NCBI GenBank assembly: GCA_963841045.1
Contig: CAWJBD010000005.1
Location: 186,001-250,000, forward strand
Source of the DNA: Aalborgiella sp963841045
Lineage (GTDB): Bacteria; Pseudomonadota; Gammaproteobacteria; Burkholderiales; Burkholderiaceae_C
Length of the DNA: 64,000 bases
Direction: 5' to 3'
How positions within the stretch are numbered: the stretch's first letter is position 1; each line of letters opens with the position of its first letter. The notes under the pieces are model-generated. The model did not search any database, had not been told where the DNA came from, and saw only the letters and a list, made by a program, of their open reading frames with translations. The position numbers were made by a program, and so were the translations under genes. Positions 51,919 to 61,849 of the stretch are shown here, piece after piece.

Positions 51919-54570
51919 TTAACCCAGCTTTTCACTGACCCAGCCCTGTGCACTGGCCAGTGCTTTGTCTAAGCCAGCCGCATCGGTGCCGCCGGCCATC
52001 GCCATGTCGGGCTTGCCGCCGCCTTTGCCGCCAACTTGTGCGGCGAGGAAGTTGACGAGTTCACCCGCTTTGACTTTGCCCATCACGTCGGCTGTAGCAC
52101 CGACAGCGATTTGCACTTTGCCAGCATCGCTGCTGGCCAGCACCACCACGGCGGATTTGAGTTTGTCTTTGAGCTTGCCCACGGTGTCGCGCAGTGTTTG
52201 TGCAGCATCTGCGGCGGACACGCCTTCCATTTTGGCGACAAGTAATTTGTAGCCTTTGACATCCACCGCTTTGGACAAGAGCGCATCGCCTTGGTGCGAT
52301 GCCAATTGGCCTTTGAGCGCGCTGATTTCTTTTTCCAGCGCTTTGCTGTGGTCCAGCACGGTTTGAATGCGTTCGCTCAATTCTGGCACAGTCACTTTGA
52401 GTGCGCCTGCGGCTTTGGCAGCCGTGCTTTCCAGCTCTTGTACATAGACCAAGGCATTTTTGCCGGTGACCGCTTCAATGCGGCGCACGCCTGAGGCAAT
52501 GCCCGCTTCGGCAACGATTTTGAACAAGCCAATGTCGCCGGTGCGCTGCACGTGCACACCGCCGCACAGTTCGATGCTGTAGCCGATGTTCAGCACGCGC
52601 ACGCTGTCGCCATATTTTTCGCCAAACAACATCATCGCGCCAGTGGCTTTGGCGGCTTCGATGTCCATCACGCGGGCGCTGGCTGCTGCGTTGTCCAAAA
52701 TTTCGGCGTTGACCTTGGCTTCAATCGCAGTGATTTGCGCGTCGGTCACAGGTGCGTTGTGCGCAAAGTCAAAGCGCGTGCGCTCGGCATTGACCAAGCT
52801 GCCTTTTTGTTGCACGTGTTCACCCAGCACTTCGCGCAGGGCTTTGTGCATCAAATGCGTGGCGCTGTGGTTGCGAATGGTTTTGGCACGCATGTCCATG
52901 TTCACCTGCGCAGTCACCGCGTCGCCTACTTTCAAGCTGCCTGATGTCAACACACCGTGGTGGCCAAACACATCGGCTTTGATTTTTTGTGTGTCTTGCA
53001 CTTCAAAGACATTGCCGCCTGCGCTGATGACACCTTCATCACCCACCTGCCCGCCGCTTTCCGCGTAGAACGGTGTCGTTTCTAACACGATGACGCCATT
53101 TTGACCTGCATTTAGGCTTGTAGCCGGCGTACCATCTGCGTAGAGTGCTATGATTTTGGTAGTGCTGTCCAGCTTCTCGTAGCCCACAAATTCGTTACCC
53201 GCACCGCTGTAGTCCAGCGCTTTGTCCATTTTGAATTTGCCTGCAGCACGTGCGCGATTTTTCTGCTGCTCCATCGCCACCGCAAAACCCGCTTCGTCCA
53301 CTTCCACACCACGGTCGCGGCACACGTCGGCTGTTAAGTCGAGCGGGAAGCCATAGGTGTCGTGCAGTTTGAAAGCCACTTCACCCGCCAAGACTTTGTC
53401 ACCATCTTTGAGTGAGCCGTCCAACAGCTTCATTCCGGTTTCCAGCGTTTCAAAGAAGCGCTCTTCTTCTTGCTTCAGCACCTCGGTGATGCGCTGTTGT
53501 TGCTTGGCCATGTTGGGGTAAGCATCGCCCATGACCTTGACCAAGTCTGCCACCAATTTGTGGAAGAACGGTGATTTTTTGCCGAGTAAATAACCGTGGC
53601 GAATGGCGCGGCGAATGATGCGGCGCTGCACGTAGCCGCGGCCTTCGTTGCTGGGCAACACGCCGTCGCTGACTAAAAATGCGGTGGCGCGAATGTGGTC
53701 CGCAATCACGCGCAGGCTCTTGTTGTCCAAATCGGTTGTGCCAGTTTCACGCGCGGCGGCTTTGATCAAGGTGTCAAAAATATCGATTTCGTAATTGCTG
53801 TGCACGTGCTGCAAAATGGCCGAAATGCGTTCCAAGCCCATGCCGGTATCGACACACGGCGCTGGCAATTTCACCAAGCTGCCATCGGCCTGCATGTCAA
53901 ACTGCATGAACACGTGGTTCCAAATTTCGATGAAGCGGTCGCCATCTTCGTCAGGGCTGCCCGGTGGGCCACCTGGGATGTGCGGACCATGGTCGTAAAA
54001 AATCTCGCTGCACGGACCGCAGGGGCCGGTGTCCGCCATCATCCAAAAATTATCGGACGCGTATTTTTTGCCTTTGTTGTCGCCAATGCGCACGATGCGG
54101 TCAGCGGGTAAACCAATTTCTTTGTGCCAAATGTCGTAGGCCTCGTCGTCGTCAATGTACACCGTCACCAGCAAACGCTCGGCTGGCAATTTGTAGACTT
54201 GGGTCAACAGCTCCCAACCCCATTTGATGGATTCGCGTTTGAAATAATCGCCAAAGCTCCAGTTACCCAACATCTCAAAAAAGGTGTGATGCCGCGCGGT
54301 GTAGCCCACGTTTTCCAAATCGTTGTGCTTGCCGCCTGCACGCAAGCATGCTTGCACGCTGGCTGCGCGCACGTAGGGGCGCTTGTCCTGCCCCAAAAAC
54401 ACGTCTTTGAATTGCACCATGCCCGAGTTGGTGAACATCAGCGTCGGGTCGTTGCCCGGTACCAATGAACTGGACGCCACCACGGCGTGCCCGCGTTCGG
54501 CATAAAAGTCGAGGAAAGATTTGCGAATGTCAGCGACGGAAAATTTGGGGTTGGATGCAGGTTGATTCAT
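51919..54570 (-). CDS. alaS: Alanyl-tRNA synthetase
   Basis: An intact enzyme of about 883 residues from ATG 54570, which gives the standard MNQPASNPKFSVADIRKSFL start. The class II catalytic core shows GNDPTLMFTNSGMVQFKDVF and GMGLERISAILQHVHSNYEI. The editing domain has TPFYAESGGQVGD, HSATHLMHKALREVLGEHVQ and CGGVH. The C-terminal DHHA1 domain has QVGGKGGGKPDMAMAGG. Just before TPFYAESGG, residues IIALYADGTPATSLNAG are encoded by a stretch strongly similar to the dispersed repeat, without changing normal length. Confidence 0.97.
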   Translation of the reverse strand: MNQPASNPKFSVADIRKSFLDFYAERGHAVVASSSLVPGNDPTLMFTNSGMVQFKDVFLGQDKRPYVRAASVQACLRAGGKHNDLENVGYTARHHTFFEMLGNWSFGDYFKRESIKWGWELLTQVYKLPAERLLVTVYIDDDEAYDIWHKEIGLPADRIVRIGDNKGKKYASDNFWMMADTGPCGPCSEIFYDHGPHIPGGPPGSPDEDGDRFIEIWNHVFMQFDMQADGSLVKLPAPCVDTGMGLERISAILQHVHSNYEIDIFDTLIKAAARETGTTDLDNKSLRVIADHIRATAFLVSDGVLPSNEGRGYVQRRIIRRAIRHGYLLGKKSPFFHKLVADLVKVMGDAYPNMAKQQQRITEVLKQEEERFFETLETGMKLLDGSLKDGDKVLAGEVAFKLHDTYGFPLDLTADVCRDRGVEVDEAGFAVAMEQQKNRARAAGKFKMDKALDYSGAGNEFVGYEKLDSTTKIIALYADGTPATSLNAGQNGVIVLETTPFYAESGGQVGDEGVISAGGNVFEVQDTQKIKADVFGHHGVLTSGSLKVGDAVTAQVNMDMRAKTIRNHSATHLMHKALREVLGEHVQQKGSLVNAERTRFDFAHNAPVTDAQITAIEAKVNAEILDNAAASARVMDIEAAKATGAMMLFGEKYGDSVRVLNIGYSIELCGGVHVQRTGDIGLFKIVAEAGIASGVRRIEAVTGKNALVYVQELESTAAKAAGALKVTVPELSERIQTVLDHSKALEKEISALKGQLASHQGDALLSKAVDVKGYKLLVAKMEGVSAADAAQTLRDTVGKLKDKLKSAVVVLASSDAGKVQIAVGATADVMGKVKAGELVNFLAAQVGGKGGGKPDMAMAGGTDAAGLDKALASAQGWVSEKLG
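53113..53166 (+). repeat. Dispersed-repeat-like sequence inside alaS (copy J)
   Basis: TAGGCTTGTAGCCGGCGTA, then CATCTGCGTAGAGTGCTATG aligns along about 50 bases with copy A with roughly three-quarters identity by eye, including the exact core TAGCCGGCGTA and the GTGCTAT hairpin arm. It is read in frame on the opposite strand by alaS. Confidence 0.55.
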
Positions 54571-54600
54571 ACCTGCAATTATAGATTTCAAGCGCTGCTT

Positions 54601-55784
54601 TTATCGCCACACCCGCAGTAATTTGCCACTATCGGTCAACAAATACAGCCACCCGTCGGGTCCTTGGCGCACATCGCGGATGCGCTCACCCAAATTGGCC
54701 AGTAGGCGTTCGCGGGACTGCTCGGTTTGATGGTCTGGATTCAACACAATTCGCCACAGTGCGGTGCCAGCCAGCGCGCCACTGAAGAGGTTGCCACGGT
54801 ATTCGGGAAATTTATCCCCCGTGTAAAACGCCAAACCACTGCGGTGCGATGGAAGACTTTCATCAAACCAGTGTGCGGACTGCCATCGCGCGTGAGCCAA
54901 ACTACGACGGGTTGTTCCATGCCCGCTTTGGCAGAACCCTCACCGACTTGGATGCTGATGCCATATTCTTGCCCATGGCTGATCACCGGCCAACCATAAT
55001 TTTTGCCAGCCAACACGCGGTTGATTTCATCGCCACCTTGTGGACCATGTTCACTCACCCACAGTTCGCCGGTTGTTGGGTGCAATGCCGCGCCTTGCGG
55101 GTTGCGGTGGCCATAGCTCCAAATACCCGCCTGTGCGTTGCGTTCTGCAAATTGTGGGTTGGCAGGTGCTGCTTTGCCATCTGTGGTGATGCGCACCACT
55201 TTGCCATTGCCACGCGAGAGATCTTGTGCATGCACACGCTCAGAGCGAGATTGCCTGTCGCCCAGTGTGACAAACAAATGGCCATTGCGATCAAACACCA
55301 AACGCGAACCAAAATGTCCACTGGAATTAACTTTGGGTAGCTGTCTGTAAATCACCACCCCATCTTTCAATTTGGATTCTGTGACATTCAAACTGGCGCG
55401 TAAAACAGCTGTGCCCGTGCGGTTGGTGTTATTGGCATCACTTTCAGAAAATGTCAGGTAAATGCGCTGGTTGACAGCGAATGCGGGGTCAAGCACCACG
55501 TCCAACAATCCACCTTGCCCCTCAGAATTAACTTCAGGCACACCTTGTATGAGCGCGAGCATTTGGCCATTGGCAGACAGCAGTTTCAGTGCGCCTTTTC
55601 GCTCTGTCACCAACATGCGACCATCTGGCAAAAACGCCAAACCCCATGGACTTTGCAAACTGTTGTTCAGCTCCGTCACTTGCAGTTTGATTGCCGATGG
55701 TTGTACAACTTGGGCTGCTACAGGTAATGGCAATGACAGTGCCATACCCAAACACAGCAGAACATGCATCAAAAAACGAGCCAT
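54601..55784 (-). CDS. PQQ-dependent aldose sugar dehydrogenase (frameshifted)
   Basis: A periplasmic GSDH-family six-blade propeller. The signal peptide ends VAA. SPWGLAFLPDGRMLVTERKG, SGHFGSRLVFDRNGHLFVTL, GIWSYGHRNPQGAALHPTTG and SEHGPQGGDEIN are hallmark blocks that hold PQQ and calcium ligands. Two close indels around 54843-54856 break the frame. The repaired junction reads KSSIAP, SGLAFYTGDKFPEYRGN. The end is KLLRVWR. It oxidises aldoses to lactones. No PQQ biosynthesis genes are in the window. Confidence 0.87.
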
Positions 55785-55838
55785 GTTCTGCAGCTGTTTA
55801 ACCACTTACATTCTCAAAGTGAATGAAGTCAAAGCGAA

Positions 55839-58331
55839 TTATGGCTTCAGCACCAAGGCATCGCCCACTGCCGGTGGATTGAGTTTGAACGCGCGGTTGG
55901 GCTGTGCGGCGATGCCAGCCCATTGCAGGCTCATGTCTCTGTAACGTGGCTGAAAATACCAAGCCGCTTTGTCCTGTTTGGTAAATGAAACTGGATTTGT
56001 CCAAATCGGACAAATCAAACACGCTGCGCAAGCTGGCGGCGTGGCGGTTGTGGAAGGGCTCGGCTTCGTTCAGCCAATATTGACCCACGTTCACTGTCCA
56101 AGGGTCGCCCGATGTAGGTACCAGTCACATCAAACATTTTGGCCAAAGGCGCGACATTGCCAAAGGGTTTGTGAATGGACCTTGCCACGTGCGCTACGCC
56201 CCATTGCCATTTGCTTGGGTCTGCACCGTATTTGGCGCTCAGGCGATCCAAGGCGCGCGTCATCGCATCGGCAGATTGCTCGGCGCACGATTTGGGCGCG
56301 CACCAACTGGCATCGTTGCTCAACATGGATTGTTCCACCACACCGCGGAATTGGCGCTTGCCATAGAGTGCTTTGAATTTGGCTTCACCGATTTTGGGCA
56401 CCACCAAGCCACGTGCCAATTCGTCCGCCCAGGTTGCAAACACCAACGGCGCAGCGCTGCTGGCTTGCATATTGCCGTCAAAGTTTTTCAACAAAGCTTG
56501 TGCAGCACCTGCCAATGCATGATTGCTTTTGGCTTCGCGCACCACGGGCAATAACTTTTGCGTCGCCAATGAAGTGGTGTCCGCTTGAATTTTGTGCATA
56601 GAAGCTGCGTCGTGCTTTGGCGTGGCAGCCATCAAAGCTTCAATGCGGTCAAAACGCTCTGGTGTGGCCCAATCGCCAGTGATGAAATGCGGGTAATCTT
56701 TGGGGTGAATGCGTTGGTTGGCAGTCGCCACCCAGCCTTTTTGACCATCGTCTTGCGGCGTATCGGCGTAGGGCAACCAACCCGCCCAATCGTATTTGGC
56801 ATCCCAGCCCGGTGCAGGCGCTGCGCCTTTGATGTCATTGTCAGCGCTTCTCACCGGCACTTTGCCAATGGCTTTGTAGGCAATCTTGCCCGACACGTCC
56901 GCCATGACAGCGTTTTGCATGGGTGAGTGGTAGCCTGAAAACGCTTGGATAAGTTCATCCACGCTTTGCGCTTTTTGCGCGTTGAAGCCCGCCAACACTG
57001 TGGTGTTGTCGGCATCCAATGCGGACCAGCGCAAAGCAATCACAAATTTGTTGGTGTCCAACACCGCTGCGTGCACAGCTTGTGCATCGCTGATAACAGG
57101 GCCATGGCGTGTGCTGCGGTAGCTGTAGCCCACATCGGGCTGGCCTTTGACTTTGATGGTATCGGTGCGGGTTTCAAAATCAGCCCAACCAGTGGGCGTT
57201 TTGTATTGTTTGGGGTTGGCTAGGGTTGATTTGTTCCAGATACAAATCTTGCACATCAGGCCCGGTATTGGTAAAGCCCCAAGCCACTTTGGCGGTGCGC
57301 CCCAGCACCACTGATGGCAAGCCTGGCAAAGTTGCGCCCACAGCTTCGTATACACCTGGCACATGCATGCCCGCAAAATACCAAATGGCCGGTGCGCTCA
57401 AACCCAAATGCGGGTCGTTGGCCAGCAAAGGTTTGCCGCTGACAGTGTGGCTGCCTGCCACCACCCAGTTGTTGCTGCCCTTGCCTTCAATATTGCCAAT
57501 TTCGCTGCCTATGATATTAGCAGCATCATCTGTCGCTAATGCTATAGATTTACTAGCACCATAGGCAGTATTCACGCCGCCTACAGCCTGATTTTCCATA
57601 AATTTTTGACCAGCTGCCTTTATTTCTGCCGCTTTGAACACACCCAAGTCTGCATAAAGTTTGGACAAATCCACTTTGGAAATCGGCGCATCACCCGGAT
57701 AGGCGGGGAATAAATCCCACACCTGTTTGGTTGGTAACTTTTGCGCGGTGGACAAGCGCCCAAATTCGGTGCCCCAGTTGCCGCCCAAGTCCAGCGCCAT
57801 CATGATGGCCCAGCCCACACTGTCAACACCCGTCCACGCGGCAGGTTTCACACCCAAAACATGAAACTCGGGTGGCAATGCTTGGCTGCTGGTGGCATGA
57901 AAGGCGTTGATGCCATCGGCATAGGCTTTGACTTGCGCTTTGGCATCAGCGGGCATCGCATCAAACTGCTTTTGCGCGGCACGGATGATGCCCAATGTAT
58001 GCATCAGTTTGTCGGTTTCTAAAGTGGCAGCGCCCAACATGGCGCTCAACTCGCCATGCATGATGCGGCGGTTGAAGTCCAGCTGCCAGCTGCGCTCTTG
58101 CGCATGGGTATAGCCCAGCGCAAAGGCGGCGTCGTCCACATTTTTGGCATGAATGTGCGTGATGTCAGAGGCATCGCGCGTGATACGCACTTCGTCCTTC
58201 AGACCCGCGGCAGATAGCTTTTGTTCACCCGATAAAGTGGGAAAACTGCGCCACACATAAATTGCACCCGCTATGCTGGCAAGTACCAGTAGCAAAAACA
58301 ACCACCAGATTAACTTTTTGATCCAACGCAT
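55839..58331 (-). CDS. Penicillin acylase family protein (frameshifted)
   Basis: A periplasmic or membrane-anchored Ntn-hydrolase of about 830 residues. One N-terminal helix (KLIWWLFLLLVLASIAGAIY) precedes the alpha chain. A spacer follows, then the autoproteolytic Gly-Ser of GKGSNNWVVAGSHTVSG, where Ser becomes the N-terminal nucleophile of the beta chain. NDPHLGLSAPAIWYFAGMHV and the terminal RYRDMSLQWAGIAAQPNRAF follow. Frame changes are needed near 57215, 56110 and 55945. The true stop is TAA 55839-55841. Such enzymes act on penicillins, aculeacin or acyl-homoserine lactones. The substrate here is unknown. Confidence 0.88.
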
Positions 58332-58350
58332 AGCGAGTCTCCTTTTAGAT

Positions 58351-58626
58351 TTATTTGTAAAACGCTTCGACTTTACCTTTTAATTTAACGGTGAGCGGAT
58401 AACCAAAACGATCGACCTTTTTGCCCACAGGCACTTTGATCCATCCCTCGCTCAAACAATACTCTTCCACATCAAAACGCTCTTTGTCATTAAAGAGAAT
58501 GCCAATGTCATGTTCAAACACTTTGGCATCATGAAACTTGCTGCGCGCGTCGGTTGACAGGTGGTCTGGGAGTGGTGGCTTAGGGATACTGGTTGTGTTA
58601 CCGGTTTCTGGTGTCGCTTCTGTCAT
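58351..58626 (-). CDS. DUF3297 family protein
   Basis: A 91-residue intact soluble protein: PPLPDHLSTDARSKFHDAKV, FEHDIGILFNDKERFDVEEY, and GWIKVPVGKKVDRFGYPLTV. These are DUF3297 hallmarks. No function is known. It lies between the acylase and yebC genes on the same strand. Confidence 0.88.
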   Translation of the reverse strand: MTEATPETGNTTSIPKPPLPDHLSTDARSKFHDAKVFEHDIGILFNDKERFDVEEYCLSEGWIKVPVGKKVDRFGYPLTVKLKGKVEAFYK

Positions 58627-58666
58627 GTTAAAAATCTCAATAATTAAAAATAGAAAGGTGAATTAT

Positions 58667-59395
58667 CTACCCACCCAAGCCAACATACACATTCTGCACA
58701 TCGTCATTGCCATCAATCGCGCCTAAGAAGTCTTCAACTTCTTGTAATTGTTCGGCACTAAGGGATGATGGGTCGACTGGGTTTTTGGGTTTGTAGCCGA
58801 GTTTGGCAGACAACACTGTGAAACCGTGATTGGGCAATGCACGGCTGACAAGGTCGAGGTCTGAGGCGTCGGTGTAAAAAATGGATGTGGTGACTTTGCC
58901 GTCTTCGTCGGCGTCACCCGCTTCAAAATCTTGTGCACCGGCTTCGATGGCGGCCATTTCGGCATCGGCGTCTTTGTTCGTTGGCTCGGCTTCAATGATG
59001 CCCACGTGGTTAAAGTCCCACGACACTAGAGCCGGATGTACCCAATTGCCCTTTGCGAAACAGCACGCGCATTTCGGGGCTGTGCGTTTCACGTTGTCGG
59101 TCAAGCATTCCACCATCACAGCGACTTGGTGTGGTGCAAAGCCTTCGTAGATGACGTGTTCATAGCTGATGTTTTCACCCGTCAAACCCGCGCCTTTTTT
59201 AATGGCGCGCTCCAACGTGTCTTTGGGCATGGACACTTTGCGTGCTTGCTCCACACACATGCGCAGCTTGGAATTGCTGGCCGGGTCTGCGCCATTGCGC
59301 GCCGCCACCACGATGTCTTTGACCAAGCGGCCAAATAATTTACCTTTGGCACTGGCTGCCAATTCTTTGCCTTTTGCTTTCCATTGCGCACCCAT
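58667..59395 (-). CDS. YebC/PmpR-family protein (locally misframed)
   Basis: A 242-residue protein of the second YebC type (GAQWKAKGKELAASAKGKLF, GRLVKDIVVAARNGADPASN). YebC proteins act as translation factors for difficult sequences or as transcriptional regulators. The frame is open throughout, but about 16 residues (KCACCFAKGNWVHPAL) are wrong. Reading the DNA in another frame between 59027 and 59075 restores EMRVLFRKGQLGTSG. So a one-base loss and a one-base gain cancel each other. Function and length are otherwise normal. Confidence 0.93.
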   Translation of the reverse strand: MGAQWKAKGKELAASAKGKLFGRLVKDIVVAARNGADPASNSKLRMCVEQARKVSMPKDTLERAIKKGAGLTGENISYEHVIYEGFAPHQVAVMVECLTDNVKRTAPKCACCFAKGNWVHPALVSWDFNHVGIIEAEPTNKDADAEMAAIEAGAQDFEAGDADEDGKVTTSIFYTDASDLDLVSRALPNHGFTVLSAKLGYKPKNPVDPSSLSAEQLQEVEDFLGAIDGNDDVQNVYVGLGG

Positions 59396-59455
59396 GACGA
59401 CTCATCCTTGCTGTGTTGATTGAAAGCTTCGATTATGAGTGATAAGCTCCACGCT

Positions 59456-60936
59456 ATGAACACTATCTACATCACCTTTATCCAAGTTAAAAGACCCCAC
59501 CCTGCTGAAAACCGACGCATTGGTTAATGGCGAATGGGTTGCAGGCAGTTCACGCTTTGCCGTGAACGACCCGGCTACTGGCCAAAAACTGGCTGATGTC
59601 AGCAATTTAACTGCCAGTGATGCTACAAATTCAGTAGCATTTGCGAATACTGCCTTGCCCGCTTGGCGCGGCAAAACCGGCAAAGAGCGGCATGCCATTT
59701 TGCTCAAATGGTTCAACCTCATCATGGCGAACCAAGACGACATTGCCCGCATTTTGACGGCCGAGCAAGGCAAGCCGTATGCTGAAGCCAAAGGCGAAGT
59801 GGCGTATGGCGCGAGTTTTGTGGAATGGTTTGCCGAAGAGGCCAAGCGCGTCAACGGCGAAGTGCTGCCGCAATTTGACAACAACCGCCGTTTGTTGGTG
59901 CTGAAACAGCCCATTGGCGTGTGCGCTGCCATCACGCCGTGGAACTTCCCCATCGCCATGATCACCCGCAAAGTCGCGCCCGCGCTGGCCGCGGGCTGCA
60001 CGGTGGTGATTAAACCCGCAGAACTGACACCACTGACCGCCTTGGCTGTGGCTGAACTGGCTGTGCGCGCGGGCATACCTGCGGGCGTGCTGAATATATT
60101 GACGGCAGACAGTGACAACTCCATCGCCATTGGCAAAGTGCTGTGCGACAGCCCCATCGTGCGGCATATCAGCTTCACCGGCTCTACTGAAGTGGGCCGT
60201 ATTTTGATGGCGCAAAGCGCACCATCGGTGAAAAAATTGTCACTTGAATTGGGGGGCAACGCGCCATTCATCGTGTTTGACGATGCCGATGTGGACGCTG
60301 CTGTCGAAGGTGCCATGGCCAGCAAATACCGCAACGCCGGGCAAACCTGCGTCTGCGCCAACCGCATCTATGTGCAAGAGGCGGTGTACGATGAATTTAC
60401 AGAGAAATTTTCGGCCAAAGTCAGAGCTCTCAAAGTCGGCAACGGCTTTGAAGACGGCGTGGTGCAAGGCCCGCTGATTGAACCTGCCGCTATTGAAAAG
60501 GTAGCTGAATCACGTGGCGGATGCACTCGCCAAAGGCGGTACCTTGTTGGCAGGTGGCAAACAATTAGATGGCCAGTTTTTTCAACCCACTTTAATTGGC
60601 AACGCCACCGCCGACATGCTGTGCGCGCGCGAAGAAACCTTTGGCCCATTCGCGCCCATTTTCAAATTCAAAACCGATCAAGATGCCATTGACGCAGCCA
60701 ACAACACTGAATTTGGTTTGGCCAGCTACCTTTACAGCCGCGACATCGGTCGCATCTTCCGCGTGTCAGAAGCCTTAGAGTACGGCATGGTCGGCATCAA
60801 CGCCGGCGTCATCGCCACCGAGCACGTGCCCTTTGGCGGTGTCAAACAATCCGGCCTGGGCCGCGAAGGTTCGCACCACGGCATGGACGAGTATTTGGAG
60901 ATGAAGTATTTGTGTTTGGGCGATATATTGAAATAA
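59456..60936 (+). CDS. gabD: Succinate-semialdehyde dehydrogenase (NADP), GabD type (frameshifted)
   Basis: This ALDH-family enzyme oxidises succinate semialdehyde to succinate. The core has AITPWNFPIAMITRKVAPAL, ISFTGSTEVGRILM, the general base in LSLELGGNAPF and the catalytic Cys in GQTCVCANRIYV. PFGGVKQSGLGREG ends it. ATG 59456 joined by removing one base to TSPLSKLKDPTLLKTDALVN gives the usual N-terminus. Otherwise the start is TTG 59520. A second indel lies near 60510, before DALAKGGTLLAGGK. About 490 residues after repair. A 7-bp inverted repeat sits inside at 59620-59640. Confidence 0.9.
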
Positions 60937-60937
60937 T

Positions 60938-61657
60938 TTATTTCAATTCGTACTCAAACGTACTCACCACACGCAATCGTTTCACGCGTGAGCTGGTGTC
61001 GTCAGCATCGCTGCCATCGTCACCACTGATGCGTATCGCACCTTGGTTGGCGTTTTTCAAAGCACCCAAAGTTGCACCCGCTTCAGCGGCGAATTTAACG
61101 GCTTGGTCTTTGGCATTGCGGGTGGCTTCGGCCAGTAGTGGTGCTTTGATGTCGTTGAAACCGCGCAACTGGTAGCGCGGGCCACCAAAACCACCTTCAC
61201 CGCCCAATTGAATGCCCGCTTGAATCAGCGGGTCCACTGCCAACGCGGCTTTTTCAACTTCTTTCACACGTGTCGATTTCACCAACACTTGGCTCGTGCC
61301 ATTGAAGCGCAAAGGCACATTGCCCTGCGCATAATCACGCGCCATCAAATCTTGCACGCTCAAAGGGCGTGGCTCAATTTCTGCTTCGGTGAAACCACGT
61401 GCTTTCAAAAACGCAATCACCTTATCGCGGTCCGCTATCAGCGCTTGCTGCACCGCGCCAAACTCATTGCCCGCGCGTCTGAAAGCCAAAGTCCAAACAA
61501 CATAATCCGACTCCACATCTTTTTCAGCCAAGCCTTTGACAGTGACAGACCGGTCCGCCATGCGAAAGCGCTCCAGTCCGCTGCTCACCGCAAAACCAGC
61601 CAATGCAATGCCTGCTGCAACCAGCAGTGCGGTCAAAATACGGGGGGTGTTGTTCAT
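60938..61657 (-). CDS. SIMPL domain (DUF541) protein
   Basis: A 239-residue protein with an N-terminal membrane anchor or signal (RILTALLVAAGIALAGFAVS). The SIMPL domain has RSVTVKGLAEKDVESDYVVW, GTSQVLVKSTRVKEVEKAAL and AEATRNAKDQAVKFAAEAGA. These envelope proteins are of poorly known function, linked to oxidative stress in some species. Intact, convergent with gabD with one base between the stops. Confidence 0.9.
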   Translation of the reverse strand: MNNTPRILTALLVAAGIALAGFAVSSGLERFRMADRSVTVKGLAEKDVESDYVVWTLAFRRAGNEFGAVQQALIADRDKVIAFLKARGFTEAEIEPRPLSVQDLMARDYAQGNVPLRFNGTSQVLVKSTRVKEVEKAALAVDPLIQAGIQLGGEGGFGGPRYQLRGFNDIKAPLLAEATRNAKDQAVKFAAEAGATLGALKNANQGAIRISGDDGSDADDTSSRVKRLRVVSTFEYELK

Positions 61658-61740
61658 GCAAATCTCCAGTTACAGATGATGATGCAATGATATACCTATG
61701 ATCGTATAGGTGAAAACAAATTAAAATCCTTTTCACTTTC

Positions 61741-61814
61741 GCGGGTGTCGTTCAGTGGTAGGACTTTTGCTTCCCAAGCAAATAACGAGGGTTCGATTCC
61801 CTTCACCCGCTCCA
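61741..61814 (+). tRNA. tRNA-Gly (anticodon CCC)
   Basis: A 74-nt cloverleaf with CCA encoded: acceptor GCGGGTG/CACCCGC, D-arm GTTCAGTGGTAGGAC, anticodon stem-loop TTTGC-TTCCCAA-GCAAA (CCC), and T-arm GAGGGTTCGATTCCCTT. Upstream lies an inverted repeat ACCTAT/ATAGGT (61694-61711) in the gap to the SIMPL gene. Confidence 0.96.
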
Positions 61815-61849
61815 AATCGCCGCACCTTCCATTTCACTTCCACCCCCCA

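Noticed and set aside
61694..61711. ACCTAT/ATAGGT inverted repeat as an attachment site near tRNA-Gly
   Set aside because: No integrase or direct repeat of the tRNA end is present. It is more likely a promoter-region palindrome and too short to interpret.
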